From Bacteroidaceae bacterium (GTDB lineage: Bacteria; Bacteroidota; Bacteroidia; Bacteroidales; Barnesiellaceae_A): 33,986 nucleotides of DNA. Positions within the stretch are counted from its first letter, which is position 1. The number at the start of each line of letters is the position of its first letter. Of this stretch, positions 8,553 through 17,097 are shown in pieces. The stretch lies in NCBI GenBank assembly GCA_017935645.1, contig JAGBHF010000075.1:1-33986 (forward strand), given 5' to 3'. Position numbers and translations under genes: made by a program. The notes beneath the pieces were generated by a model. That model made no database searches and had not been told where the DNA came from. It was given only the letters and a program-made list of their open reading frames with translations.

Positions 8553-9620
8553 ATGAAAAAAGCGCTTATCACCGGTATTACAGGTCAAGACGGCTCTTTC
8601 TTGGCCGAATTATTACTCGAAAAAGGCTATGAAGTTCACGGCATCTTGCGCCGCAGTTCTTCGTTCAATACTGCTCGCATCGAGCATCTTTACCTCGACG
8701 AGTGGGTGCGTGATATGAAAAACAAGCGACTGCTCAATCTGCACTATGGCGACATGACCGACTCTTCTTCGCTCATCCGCATCATACAGATGATACAGCC
8801 CGACGAAATATACAACCTCGCCGCCCAAAGCCACGTAAAGGTCAGCTTCGATGTCCCCGAATATACGGCTGAGGTCGATGCTGTTGGCACACTACGTCTC
8901 TTGGAAGCGGTGCGCATTTTAGGCCTTGAGAAGAAGTGCCGCATCTATCAAGCCTCTACAAGCGAACTCTTCGGCAAGGTACAGGAAATTCCTCAAAAGG
9001 AGACCACTCCTTTCTATCCGCGTTCGCCCTATGGCGTTGCCAAGCAATATGGCTTTTGGATTACCAAGAATTACCGCGAAGCCTACAATATGTTTGCCGT
9101 CAATGGTATTCTCTTTAACCACGAGAGCGAGCGTCGTGGCGAGAACTTTGTTACCCGCAAGATTACCTTGGCTGCGGCTCGCATTGCGCATGGTCTGCAA
9201 GACAAGCTCTACTTGGGCAATCTCAATTCATTGCGCGATTGGGGCTATGCGCGCGATTATGTCGAGTGTATGTGGCTCATGTTGCAGCACGACACTCCCG
9301 AGGACTTTGTTATTGCAACCGGCGAGTATCACACCGTGCGCGAATTTTGTACCATAGCTTTCCGCGAGGCAGGTATCGACCTTCGTTGGGAAGGTGACGG
9401 TGTCGACGAGAAAGGTATCGACATTGCTACCGGTCGTGTTTTGGTCGAGGTCGATCCCAAGTTTTTCCGTCCTACCGAGGTCGACCAGCTACTCGGCGAC
9501 CCCACCAAGGCCAAGACTCTCTTGGGGTGGAATCCCTGCAAGACTCCATTTGCCGAGTTGGTGCGCATCATGGTCGAGCATGATATGAAGTATGTCGACA
9601 AACAACACAACCAAAACTGA
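8553..9620 (+). CDS. gmd: GDP-mannose 4,6-dehydratase
   Basis: This enzyme converts GDP-D-mannose to GDP-4-keto-6-deoxy-D-mannose. It is an extended SDR protein of 355 residues. The Rossmann motif GITGQDG is at residues 8-14, RRSSSFNT (33-40) binds the NADP ribose phosphate, and the catalytic set is Thr136, Glu138, Tyr160 and Lys164 (STSE and YGVAK). [15 protein letters not shown], typical of Gmd, follows. The start is an ATG with a Bacteroidales-like MKKALITG beginning. Seven bases separate its stop from fcl, so the two are almost certainly co-transcribed. Confidence 0.97.
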   Translation: MKKALITGITGQDGSFLAELLLEKGYEVHGILRRSSSFNTARIEHLYLDEWVRDMKNKRLLNLHYGDMTDSSSLIRIIQMIQPDEIYNLAAQSHVKVSFDVPEYTAEVDAVGTLRLLEAVRILGLEKKCRIYQASTSELFGKVQEIPQKETTPFYPRSPYGVAKQYGFWITKNYREAYNMFAVNGILFNHESERRGENFVTRKITLAAARIAHGLQDKLYLGNLNSLRDWGYARDYVECMWLMLQHDTPEDFVIATGEYHTVREFCTIAFREAGIDLRWEGDGVDEKGIDIATGRVLVEVDPKFFRPTEVDQLLGDPTKAKTLLGWNPCKTPFAELVRIMVEHDMKYVDKQHNQN

Positions 9621-9627
9621 TTGTACA

Positions 9628-10707
9628 ATGGATAAGAGTGCCAAGATATACGTTGCCGGACACCGTGGTCTTGTAGGGTCGGCTATTTGGAACAATCTCA
9701 TAAGTAAAGGTTACACCAACTTGGTAGGGCGCACGCATGCCGAGCTGGACCTCCTCGATGCTGTCGCTGTGCGTCGTTTCTTCGACGAGGAGTTGCCCGA
9801 GTATGTCGTGTTGGCTGCCGCACACGTGGGGGGTATCATGGCCAACAATACCTACCGTGCCGATTTTATATACGAAAATCTCCAGATTCAGCAGAACGTG
9901 ATAGGGGAGAGCTTCCGTCACAATGTCAAGAAACTCCTATTCCTCGGTAGTACTTGTATCTATCCCCGCGAGGCTCCACAACCCATGAGCGAAGATACGC
10001 TCCTTACTTCACCCCTCGAATACACCAACGAGCCTTATGCCATTGCCAAAATCGCCGGTCTCAAGTTGTGTGAGAGTTTCAATATCCAATATGGTACAAA
10101 CTATATTGCCGTAATGCCCACCAACCTCTACGGCCCGCGCGATAATTTCCACCTCGAAAACAGCCACGTTCTCCCGGCCATGATTCGCAAAATTCACTTG
10201 GGCAAGCAACTCTTCGACGGCAATTGGGATGCTGTGCGTGCCGACCTCAATCTGCGACCCGTCGAGGGATTGGATGGCTCGGCTTCGCAAGACGACATCA
10301 TTCGCATATTGGCCAAGTATGGCATTACTCGCGAGGCTGTTACGTTGTGGGGCACAGGTACGCCCGTGCGCGAATTTCTCTGGAGCGAAGAGATGGCCGA
10401 CGCATCGGTCTTTGTCCTCGAAAACATCGATTTCAAGGACACCTATGCACCCGATAGCAAGTTCATCCGCAACTGTCACATCAATATAGGTACAGGCAAG
10501 GAGATATCTATCCGCGATGTGGCATATCTTATTGTCGACACGATCGGTTACGCCGGCGAGTTGCGTTTCGATGCCACAAAGCCCGACGGTACAATGCGCA
10601 AGCTCACCGATGTATCCAAGTTACACCGACTCGGTTGGCATCATAAAATAGAGATTGACGAGGGCGTTAAGCGCCTGTATGAGTGGTATTTATTAGGTGA
10701 TAAATAA
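9628..10707 (+). CDS. fcl: GDP-L-fucose synthase (3,5-epimerase/4-reductase)
   Basis: Last step to GDP-L-fucose, using NADPH. I chose the ATG at 9628 (MDKSAKIYVAGHRGLVG) rather than the in-frame ATG at 9592, which would overlap gmd by 29 bp and add an unconserved tail. The product is then 359 residues. The dinucleotide motif is G11-x2-G14-x2-G17; the active site shows Ser108 in GSTCIYP, Tyr137 and Lys141 (EPYAIAKIAG). An insertion around residues 210-240 (rich in D and R) makes it longer than the roughly 320-residue E. coli enzyme. I believe this is common in Bacteroidota Fcl. The pathway supplies fucose for surface glycans or protein O-glycans. Confidence 0.96.
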   Translation: MDKSAKIYVAGHRGLVGSAIWNNLISKGYTNLVGRTHAELDLLDAVAVRRFFDEELPEYVVLAAAHVGGIMANNTYRADFIYENLQIQQNVIGESFRHNVKKLLFLGSTCIYPREAPQPMSEDTLLTSPLEYTNEPYAIAKIAGLKLCESFNIQYGTNYIAVMPTNLYGPRDNFHLENSHVLPAMIRKIHLGKQLFDGNWDAVRADLNLRPVEGLDGSASQDDIIRILAKYGITREAVTLWGTGTPVREFLWSEEMADASVFVLENIDFKDTYAPDSKFIRNCHINIGTGKEISIRDVAYLIVDTIGYAGELRFDATKPDGTMRKLTDVSKLHRLGWHHKIEIDEGVKRLYEWYLLGDK

Positions 10708-10741
10708 AATCTTTATACTAACCTTCTTAATGATTAATTTT

Positions 10742-12754
10742 ATGGTAAAAAAAGTATTGCTTCTCTTGTTACAATGTGTTGCTGTTACCTCATTGGTAGC
10801 ATGTAGCAACAGCAGTTCGCTCAATGTCGACAAGTGGACAATTGCCTTCGACGAGCAATCGGCATCTATCGACATCCTTCAGGGCGACATGCTTGTGGCC
10901 AACGACCTTTATGCCACTTATTGCAATGGCGAGCGTGTAGTTTCTTCGCGCGAGTACACTCATCGTTTGTTTACTCAATCGTCTGTAAATGACGTATTTG
11001 GCGCTGGTAAAGTATTCTCTGTGGTATACACTGCCGAGGGTCTTCCTACACTCACTCACTCTTTCTATCTCTATCCTGCTTTCGATTACATTCTCACCGA
11101 TTTTACCTTGCAAGGCGAAGGTGAGGTTGCCTCAAACTACATGGCGCCTGTCAATGTCGACGCTTTGCAACCTATTGACGGTGACAACAATGCACTCCGC
11201 ATGTTGTTTGTGCCTTTCGACAATGACTGCTGGATTCGCTATGCATCACACCCCGCACAATTCAACTCTCTCACAAGTTACGAGGTTACTGCCATGTTCA
11301 ACAACGACACTCGCAACGGTATCGTCGTTGGTTCGGTCGAGCATGACAATTGGAAGAGTGCCATTACCGTTACTTGCGACACATTGAACAATACCTTTGC
11401 CTCTATGCGTTGCTACGGTGGTGTTGCCGATTCGCTCACTCGCGACTCTAAGCCTCATGGCACACTCAAAGGCGCTTCTATCAAGTCGCCCAAGGTAATG
11501 TTGGGTAGTTTTACCGACTGGCGCGACGGTCTCGATACTTATGGCGAGGCAAATGCTCTTGTAGCTCCTCCCAAGGCTTGGAACAAGGCCGTGCCCTTTG
11601 GATGGAACAGTTGGGGTGCTTTGCAATTCGACCTTACTTACGAAAAGGCCATTGAAGTATCTGACTTCTACCGCGATCACTTGCAATGCAACAACTTCCA
11701 CAATGCCGACACGCTGGTTTACACAGGTCTTGACTCGGGTTGGAACAGCTTCACCGAAGACCAATTGCGTGCCTTTGTCGAGCGTTGCAAGGCCAATGGT
11801 CAGGTAGCTGGTATCTATTGGACTCCTTTCGTTCATTGGGGTCGCAATCCCAATCAATACATCGAGCACGGCGAGGGTTATCAGTTCAAGGATGTATATC
11901 TATATGCCAACGGTAAGCATCAAACACTCGACGGTGGTCGTGCCATCGACCCCACGCACCCCGCTATCGAGGCTACTATGAAATACTTCTCCGACCTCTT
12001 CACTCGTTTGGGCTACGAATACGTTAAGCTCGACTTTATGACTCACGGTGCTATGGAGGCCGACAGCTGGTATTTGCCCGAGATTCAAACAGGTATTCAA
12101 GCCTACAACTATGGTCTTAAGCTCATCGAGAAGTACTTTGGTCACATGTACATCAACTTCTCTATTTCGCCTGCATTTCCTGCTCAATACGCTCAATCTC
12201 GTCGTATCGCTTGCGATGCTTGGAACAAAATCAAAGATACCGAGTACACACTCAATGCACTCTCTTATGGCTGGTGGCTCGACAAGCCCTACCAATTTAA
12301 CGACCCCGACCACATCGTATTGCGCGATGCTACCGAGGGCGAGAACCGTGCCCGCGTTACCTCGGGTGTTATCACCGGTATCTTCATCTGTGGCGATGAC
12401 TTCAGTGCCGGAGGCGCCGAGGTCGATAAAGAGCGTGCCAAGAAGTTCTTGACGAATGCCGATGTTATCACCATTGCCAATGGCGTTTCATTCCGTCCGG
12501 TCGAAGGTTGTGGCGAGCGTAGCGAAAACCAATTCATCCGCATCGAGGACGACAATACGGCTCACTATGCCATCTTCAATTACACCGATCAGCCGCTCGA
12601 TGCTACCATCGATATGCAACGCTTAGGCCTTGATAGTTCGGCTACTTACACAATGCGCGAGTTGTGGAGTGGTGTAGAAAGCGAAGCTATCGCCACTTTC
12701 CACGTTTCGGTACCTGCGGCCGATGTCGCACTATTCCGTATTGTCAAGAAGTAA
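10742..12754 (+). CDS. Lipoprotein glycoside hydrolase of the alpha-galactosidase clan (GH27/GH36-like)
   Basis: From the ATG at 10742 the 670-residue protein starts MVKKVLLLLLQ and has a clean lipobox LVAC (Cys21), so it should be anchored in the outer or inner membrane. Starts further upstream (GTG 10697, ATG 10730) would only lengthen the signal. An N-terminal beta-rich domain precedes a TIM barrel with FGWNSWGAL, YTGLDSGWN, the nucleophile region YVKLDF (Asp431) and RRIACDAW (Asp492, probable acid/base). These are clan GH-D features. A small C-terminal beta domain closes the protein. It follows the GDP-fucose genes by 34 bp. The true substrate is unknown; alpha-galactosidase is a family-level guess. 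Confidence 0.82.
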   Translation: MVKKVLLLLLQCVAVTSLVACSNSSSLNVDKWTIAFDEQSASIDILQGDMLVANDLYATYCNGERVVSSREYTHRLFTQSSVNDVFGAGKVFSVVYTAEGLPTLTHSFYLYPAFDYILTDFTLQGEGEVASNYMAPVNVDALQPIDGDNNALRMLFVPFDNDCWIRYASHPAQFNSLTSYEVTAMFNNDTRNGIVVGSVEHDNWKSAITVTCDTLNNTFASMRCYGGVADSLTRDSKPHGTLKGASIKSPKVMLGSFTDWRDGLDTYGEANALVAPPKAWNKAVPFGWNSWGALQFDLTYEKAIEVSDFYRDHLQCNNFHNADTLVYTGLDSGWNSFTEDQLRAFVERCKANGQVAGIYWTPFVHWGRNPNQYIEHGEGYQFKDVYLYANGKHQTLDGGRAIDPTHPAIEATMKYFSDLFTRLGYEYVKLDFMTHGAMEADSWYLPEIQTGIQAYNYGLKLIEKYFGHMYINFSISPAFPAQYAQSRRIACDAWNKIKDTEYTLNALSYGWWLDKPYQFNDPDHIVLRDATEGENRARVTSGVITGIFICGDDFSAGGAEVDKERAKKFLTNADVITIANGVSFRPVEGCGERSENQFIRIEDDNTAHYAIFNYTDQPLDATIDMQRLGLDSSATYTMRELWSGVESEAIATFHVSVPAADVALFRIVKK

Positions 12755-12801
12755 TATTCTTTGATTAAACTTATTTATTTTACCACATTCGACAGCACGA
12801 C

Positions 12802-13671
12802 ATGGACTACATCAAACTTCTCAGACCCGCACAGTGGAGCAAGAATTTATTTGTCTTTCTACCACTCTTCTTTGCACACGACATCGACAACTTGCCTCGC
12901 CTATTGGCTGTAATTGTTGCATTCTTTGCACTATCGATGGCAAGCAGTTGTATATATGTGCTCAACGATATGTGCGACGTGGAGTTCGACCGTAAGCATC
13001 CCGAAAAGTGTCGTCGACCCATCGCTTCGGGCAGAGTCTCTCTGCCCGTCGCTCGGGGGATATATATTTTCTTGTTATTACTATCGGTTGTAATCGTTGC
13101 CCTCTTTATTCCCACCACTTCCATGTTTGTGGTATTGGCAACCTATTTGCTTATTAACCACGCCTATTCACTGTGGCTCAAGCATATAGCTATATTGGAT
13201 GTAATGTTGGTTGCCTTTGGCTTTGTGTTGCGCATCATTGCCGGTGCTGTAGCTGCCGAGGTCGTTCCTTCGCATTGGATTATCATCATGACCTTCCTTT
13301 TGGCACTCTTCTTGGTATTGGCCAAGCGTCGCGACGATGTTATCAAGTACGAGCGCACACAAGCTGTGGCTCGTCGCAATGTCACAGCCTACAACCGCAA
13401 CTATCTTGACCATGTCATTACATTGGTTGCGGCCATTACATTGGTTAGCTACATCATGTACACGGTCGATGAAGAGATTGTTGCTCGATTTGATTGCTCC
13501 TATGTATATGCCACCTCTATATTTGTCCTTGCAGGCATATTGCGTTACTTGCAAATTACCCTTGTCGAGGAGAAGAGTTGGAGTCCCACACAAATAATCA
13601 TGCGCGACCGTTTCTTGCAGTTATCGGTTGCTGGTTGGTTGTTGTTATTTGCCTATATCATCTATGGATAA
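12802..13671 (+). CDS. UbiA-family prenyltransferase, decaprenyl-phosphate phosphoribosyltransferase-like
   Basis: An integral membrane protein of 289 residues with about eight or nine helices. The first Asp-rich motif is N55-D56-x2-D59-x3-D63, followed by RKHPEKCRRPIASG. The second region is HAYSLWLKHIAILDVMLVAFGFVLR. The HPEKCRRPIASG form, together with LRPAQWSKNLFVFLPLFF at the start, is typical of the branch that transfers phosphoribose from PRPP to polyprenyl phosphate (mycobacterial Rv3806c-like) rather than the quinone branch. The next gene, a HAD phosphatase, overlaps by 8 bp and would remove the 5-phosphate. No DprE1/DprE2-like epimerase genes lie in the window, so the end product (ribosyl or arabinosyl lipid) is open. 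Confidence 0.85.
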   Translation: MDYIKLLRPAQWSKNLFVFLPLFFAHDIDNLPRLLAVIVAFFALSMASSCIYVLNDMCDVEFDRKHPEKCRRPIASGRVSLPVARGIYIFLLLLSVVIVALFIPTTSMFVVLATYLLINHAYSLWLKHIAILDVMLVAFGFVLRIIAGAVAAEVVPSHWIIIMTFLLALFLVLAKRRDDVIKYERTQAVARRNVTAYNRNYLDHVITLVAAITLVSYIMYTVDEEIVARFDCSYVYATSIFVLAGILRYLQITLVEEKSWSPTQIIMRDRFLQLSVAGWLLLFAYIIYG

Positions 13672-14296
13672 GCCTGTTGTTGCCCTTTTTGATTTTGACG
13701 GTACGCTTACTTTAAGCGACACACTGCCCCTCTTTATCCGCCATGCAACCGGGGTGAGTGGTCTTGCTCTATCCATGCTCTCGACACTCCCTGCTATGGT
13801 CGTTTTGGCGTGCTCGGGGTGGAAATCGGTATGGGGCATCGATGCCGGCAATACCAAGGAGCGACTCCTACGTCGTTGTTTTGCCGGCAGGTCGGTTGGT
13901 GATATAATCTCTCTTTGCAACGATTTTGTAACCAAGGTCGATGCAGTTGTAGCACAACCGGTTATAGAGCGTATGCAATGGCACAAGACGCAAGGCCACA
14001 AGGTTGTGGTAGTATCGGCAAGTATTGATGAGTGGGTGCGACCATGGTGCGAGGCGCATGGTGTCGATGATGTAATAGCCACACGCATGGTAGTCGAGCA
14101 GGGGAGATATACAGGACGTTTCGACGGACTCAATTGCAACGGACGTGAGAAAGTCAATCGTATAGCCTCACACTACAGCCCCGACGAATATCACATCGTA
14201 GCCTACGGCAACAGCTCGGGCGACTATCCCATGTTCCACTACGCCCACGAGGCATATTTGTGTACCCAAGGTACCATCTCTCCATTCAAGGAGTAA
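13664..14296 (+). CDS. HAD-IB family phosphatase
   Basis: The start was set at ATG 13664 (MDKPVVALFDFDGTLT), which overlaps the UbiA stop by 8 bp; the longer frame from 13628 would sit deeper inside UbiA. The 210-residue protein carries the HAD motifs: DFDGT with nucleophile Asp10 and Asp12, a motif II Ser in VVVSAS, and motif III/IV GNSSGDYPM. It resembles the SerB-like HAD-IB group with a helical cap. Elsewhere, HAD and UbiA domains occur as neighbours or fused. The overlap suggests it dephosphorylates the phosphoribosyl-polyprenyl product, but that is inference. It ends 21 bp from the convergent GH25 gene, with no hairpin terminator between them. Confidence 0.85.
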   Translation: MDKPVVALFDFDGTLTLSDTLPLFIRHATGVSGLALSMLSTLPAMVVLACSGWKSVWGIDAGNTKERLLRRCFAGRSVGDIISLCNDFVTKVDAVVAQPVIERMQWHKTQGHKVVVVSASIDEWVRPWCEAHGVDDVIATRMVVEQGRYTGRFDGLNCNGREKVNRIASHYSPDEYHIVAYGNSSGDYPMFHYAHEAYLCTQGTISPFKE

Positions 14297-14317
14297 GTTT
14301 CGCTGTTTTTCTTTTTT

Positions 14318-15100
14318 TTACAACGCTCTTGCGGTGGTTTTCTTAAATCGGCGCTTGAGCATGATGTCGGTTATCTCGGCGTCTTCATAGAGGGTGTTGA
14401 GGTCGACATGACCTTTTATGCCTTCCACGATGCCTCGGTTGCTGTATTGCCAGATGGTGCATCGGCGTTTATCCTCAAGCGATGGTGTGGGCTTGAATTG
14501 GTAAGCTCCATAGCGGGCTATCCACAAGATATGGTCGTCGAACGAACGTTGCAGCAGGTAGTTGTAAAATCGTTGGTGTGTGTAGATAATAGGACGTGTG
14601 CCCCATTGTGCAAGTACCATGCTTGAGAATTTGTCGAGGCTGTCACAGATTTGTTTGCTCGGTTTCCTGCCTTTTTCCTCTATGTCTATAACCGGTATGA
14701 GGTCCTGTGTAGTCAGGTCTACAAGGCTCATAAAGTTCTTATATTGTGTAGCTACAGGTACATTGGGATGGAAGTAGTGATAGCTACCCACGGCAAGTCC
14801 GGCACGACGTGCTTGGTGCGTATTGCGCACATACGTGCTATCTTGGTGTGACGACCCCTCGGTGGCTTTGATGTATACAAACTTGATGTTGGTCTCGTTG
14901 GCAACCTTTTCCCAGTCGATACTGCCTTGGTAATGCGACACATCGATACCCTGTTTGTCCCAGTCACCGCAGCTACCCACTTCGTCGGGTTGTTGTTCCA
15001 TGATAGTTAATGTCATAACGGCTACTGCTACAAAGGCCAGGCCTCCGAGCAGTACTTTTCCGAACGTATTCAACCGAAAGTTTTTTAATTCTTCTTCCAT
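14318..15100 (-). CDS. Membrane-anchored GH25 lysozyme-like muramidase
   Basis: The 260-residue protein has a short cytoplasmic head, one transmembrane helix (about residues 13-33) and a periplasmic GH25 domain that should cleave the MurNAc-GlcNAc bond of peptidoglycan. Family landmarks are GIDVSHYQG (Asp53), VYIKATEG (Glu81), GSYHYF and the catalytic pair Asp139-x-Glu141 in VIDIEE. The C-terminus is short and basic (KRRFKKTTARAL). It is the last gene of a minus-strand run and follows tsaE by 23 bp. Location next to T9SS regulatory genes raises the idea of cell-wall opening for an envelope-spanning machine, but GH25 genes also occur without that link. Confidence 0.9.
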   Translation of the reverse strand: MEEELKNFRLNTFGKVLLGGLAFVAVAVMTLTIMEQQPDEVGSCGDWDKQGIDVSHYQGSIDWEKVANETNIKFVYIKATEGSSHQDSTYVRNTHQARRAGLAVGSYHYFHPNVPVATQYKNFMSLVDLTTQDLIPVIDIEEKGRKPSKQICDSLDKFSSMVLAQWGTRPIIYTHQRFYNYLLQRSFDDHILWIARYGAYQFKPTPSLEDKRRCTIWQYSNRGIVEGIKGHVDLNTLYEDAEITDIMLKRRFKKTTARAL

Positions 15101-15123
15101 CTTCTATTATACCTGTCGGTCTC

Positions 15124-15543
15124 CTATTTTTCTATTTCTACACATCTTGTATCGTCATCGGCCACTTTGATATGTACCGATACAGCCTCCTCCGGTAGGA
15201 TGTCGGCTATATTTTCGGGCCACTCTATAAAGCAGAGGTTGCCACTATCGAAGTAATCCTGACATCCCATATCCAACGCCTCTACTATCTTGTTGATACG
15301 GTAGCAGTCGAAGTGGTATATGGTATCGCCATTGCCGGCAAGGTACTCATTGACAATGGCAAATGTGGGGCTGTTGATAACATCCTGCACGCCGAGTTCT
15401 TCGCACACAGCCTTGATAAAGGTTGTCTTGCCGGCTCCCATGTGTCCATAGAAGGCAAAGATTGTGTCGTTGCCTATGTTGTCAATAAAAGCGCGAGCGG
15501 CTTCGTGTATATGGTTGAGTTCTTTTATTTCTATTCGCAGCAT
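15124..15543 (-). CDS. tsaE: tRNA threonylcarbamoyladenosine biosynthesis ATPase TsaE
   Basis: TsaE is the ATPase partner of TsaB/TsaD in making the universal t6A37 modification of ANN-decoding tRNAs. The 139-residue protein has the P-loop GHMGAGKT (residues 33-40) followed by TF, the switch-like [11 protein letters not shown], the DCYRI motif and the late FIEWPENI segment, all standard for this family. It starts 9 bp after porX ends, so it is co-transcribed with that response regulator. No tsaB or tsaD is present in the window. Confidence 0.96.
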   Translation of the reverse strand: MLRIEIKELNHIHEAARAFIDNIGNDTIFAFYGHMGAGKTTFIKAVCEELGVQDVINSPTFAIVNEYLAGNGDTIYHFDCYRINKIVEALDMGCQDYFDSGNLCFIEWPENIADILPEEAVSVHIKVADDDTRCVEIEK

Positions 15544-15552
15544 GATATTCGT

Positions 15553-17097
15553 CTATTTGGCAGTGAGTGTAACAAGGGGTATCATCATCTCCTCGAGCGA
15601 TATACCTCCGTGTTGGAATGTATCTTTGTAGTAACTGACGTAGTAGTTGTAGTTGTTGGGGTAGGCAAAGAAGTCGCGGTTGGTGGCAAAGATGTATGCC
15701 GAGCTGATGTTGGGCGAAGGGAGCCCGTACAACTTCGGGTTCTTTATCTCATACACTTGCTTGGGGTTGTAACTGAGCGACTTGCCTACTTTGTAGCGCA
15801 GGTTGGTATTGGTATTCTTGTCGCCTATTACCTTGATAGGTGTGTCGACATGTACCGTACCGTGGTCGGTGGTGAGTATAATCTTATATCCGCTGTCGGC
15901 TATTTTCTTGAATAGGTCGATAGCCGATGAGTGACGGAACCACGACTCGGTGAGTGAGCGATAAGCCGCCTCGGTCGATGCCAATTCGCGCATCATCTTC
16001 GACTCGGTGCGGGCATGCGAGAGCATATCAATGAAGTTGAGTACACACACATTCAACGGCTTGTCGGTAAATCGGGCAAAGTTCTGCAAGAGTTTGTCAC
16101 CGTAGGCGTTCTCGTTGATTTTGTTGTAGGTAAACTCGTAGTTCTTGCGGAAACGGTCGAGCTGAGTCTGTATGAGAGGTGCCTCATTAAGATTTTTTCC
16201 CTCTTCTTCGTCTTCATCTACCCACAATTCAGGGAACATTTCGGCTATCTTATTGGGCATAAGACCCGAGAATATTGCATTGCGGGCATATTGTGTGGCG
16301 GTGGGGAGTATACTGCAATACAACTCCTCCTCGGCAGTGAAATAGTTGCTGATGAGGGGTTGAATAATGCGCCATTGGTCGAGACGGAAGTTATCGATAA
16401 GGATAAAGAAGAGCTTCTCGCCCTTGTCGAGCATGGGGAATACTCGCTTCTTGAAGAGCTCGTGACTCATTATCGGATGGTCGTCGGTGGTTATCCAACG
16501 CTCATAGTTTTTCTTGACAAACTTGGCAAATGTGGCATTGGCCTCTACCTTCTGCATGCGCAGTAGGTCGTCCATGTTGGTTGTCTCGGCATGCGATAGT
16601 TGAAGATCCCAATATACAAGTTTGCGATACACTTCGTTCCACTCCTCCCATGTCGAGGCATTGTTAATGAGCATACCTATGCGGCTAAACTCCTGTTGGT
16701 AGTTGCTGGTAGTCTCGTCCGAGATTATCTCGCGGCTGTGCAAGTTCTTCTTGATTGAGAGGAATATTTGGTTGGGATTTACCGGCTTGATGAGGTAATC
16801 GGCTATCTTGTTACCGATGGCTTGGTTCATGATGTCCTCTTCCTCGCTCTTGGTAATCATCACAACGGGAATTTCGGGGTGGCGTTCTTTGATGCGACTC
16901 AACGTCTCCAATCCACTCAATCCCGGCATGTTTTCGTCGAGAATGATGAGGTCGTATTTCTCCTTTTCGCATGCTTCGAGAGCGTCAAGACCGTTGGTCA
17001 CGGTAGTGAGGTCGTAGCCCTTTTGGTTGAGAAACATTATGTGAGGCCTGAGCAAGTCTATCTCGTCATCCGCCCATAGTATCATCGGTTGCTTCAT
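15553..17097 (-). CDS. porX: PorX-type response regulator with PglZ phosphodiesterase domain (T9SS regulator)
   Basis: PorX is the response regulator that controls expression and function of type IX secretion genes. The 514-residue length matches known PorX proteins. Residues 1-120 form a CheY-like receiver: acidic pocket Asp10-Asp11, phosphoacceptor Asp54 in IILDENMPG, Thr82 in MITKS, Lys104 in LIKP. A helical linker follows, then a PglZ/alkaline-phosphatase-like domain with metal-site segments LIDNFRLDQW and TTDHGTVHVD. There is no DNA-binding domain, as expected for PorX. Its ATG lies 32 bp inside the end of porW, which suggests coupled translation. The sensor kinase PorY is not in the window. 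Confidence 0.93.
   Translation of the reverse strand: MKQPMILWADDEIDLLRPHIMFLNQKGYDLTTVTNGLDALEACEKEKYDLIILDENMPGLSGLETLSRIKERHPEIPVVMITKSEEEDIMNQAIGNKIADYLIKPVNPNQIFLSIKKNLHSREIISDETTSNYQQEFSRIGMLINNASTWEEWNEVYRKLVYWDLQLSHAETTNMDDLLRMQKVEANATFAKFVKKNYERWITTDDHPIMSHELFKKRVFPMLDKGEKLFFILIDNFRLDQWRIIQPLISNYFTAEEELYCSILPTATQYARNAIFSGLMPNKIAEMFPELWVDEDEEEGKNLNEAPLIQTQLDRFRKNYEFTYNKINENAYGDKLLQNFARFTDKPLNVCVLNFIDMLSHARTESKMMRELASTEAAYRSLTESWFRHSSAIDLFKKIADSGYKIILTTDHGTVHVDTPIKVIGDKNTNTNLRYKVGKSLSYNPKQVYEIKNPKLYGLPSPNISSAYIFATNRDFFAYPNNYNYYVSYYKDTFQHGGISLEEMMIPLVTLTAK

Noticed and set aside
9592-9627. Upstream in-frame ATG as the fcl start
   Set aside because: It would overlap gmd by 29 bp and add 12 residues not expected before the Rossmann-fold strand; ATG 9628 fits the family start.
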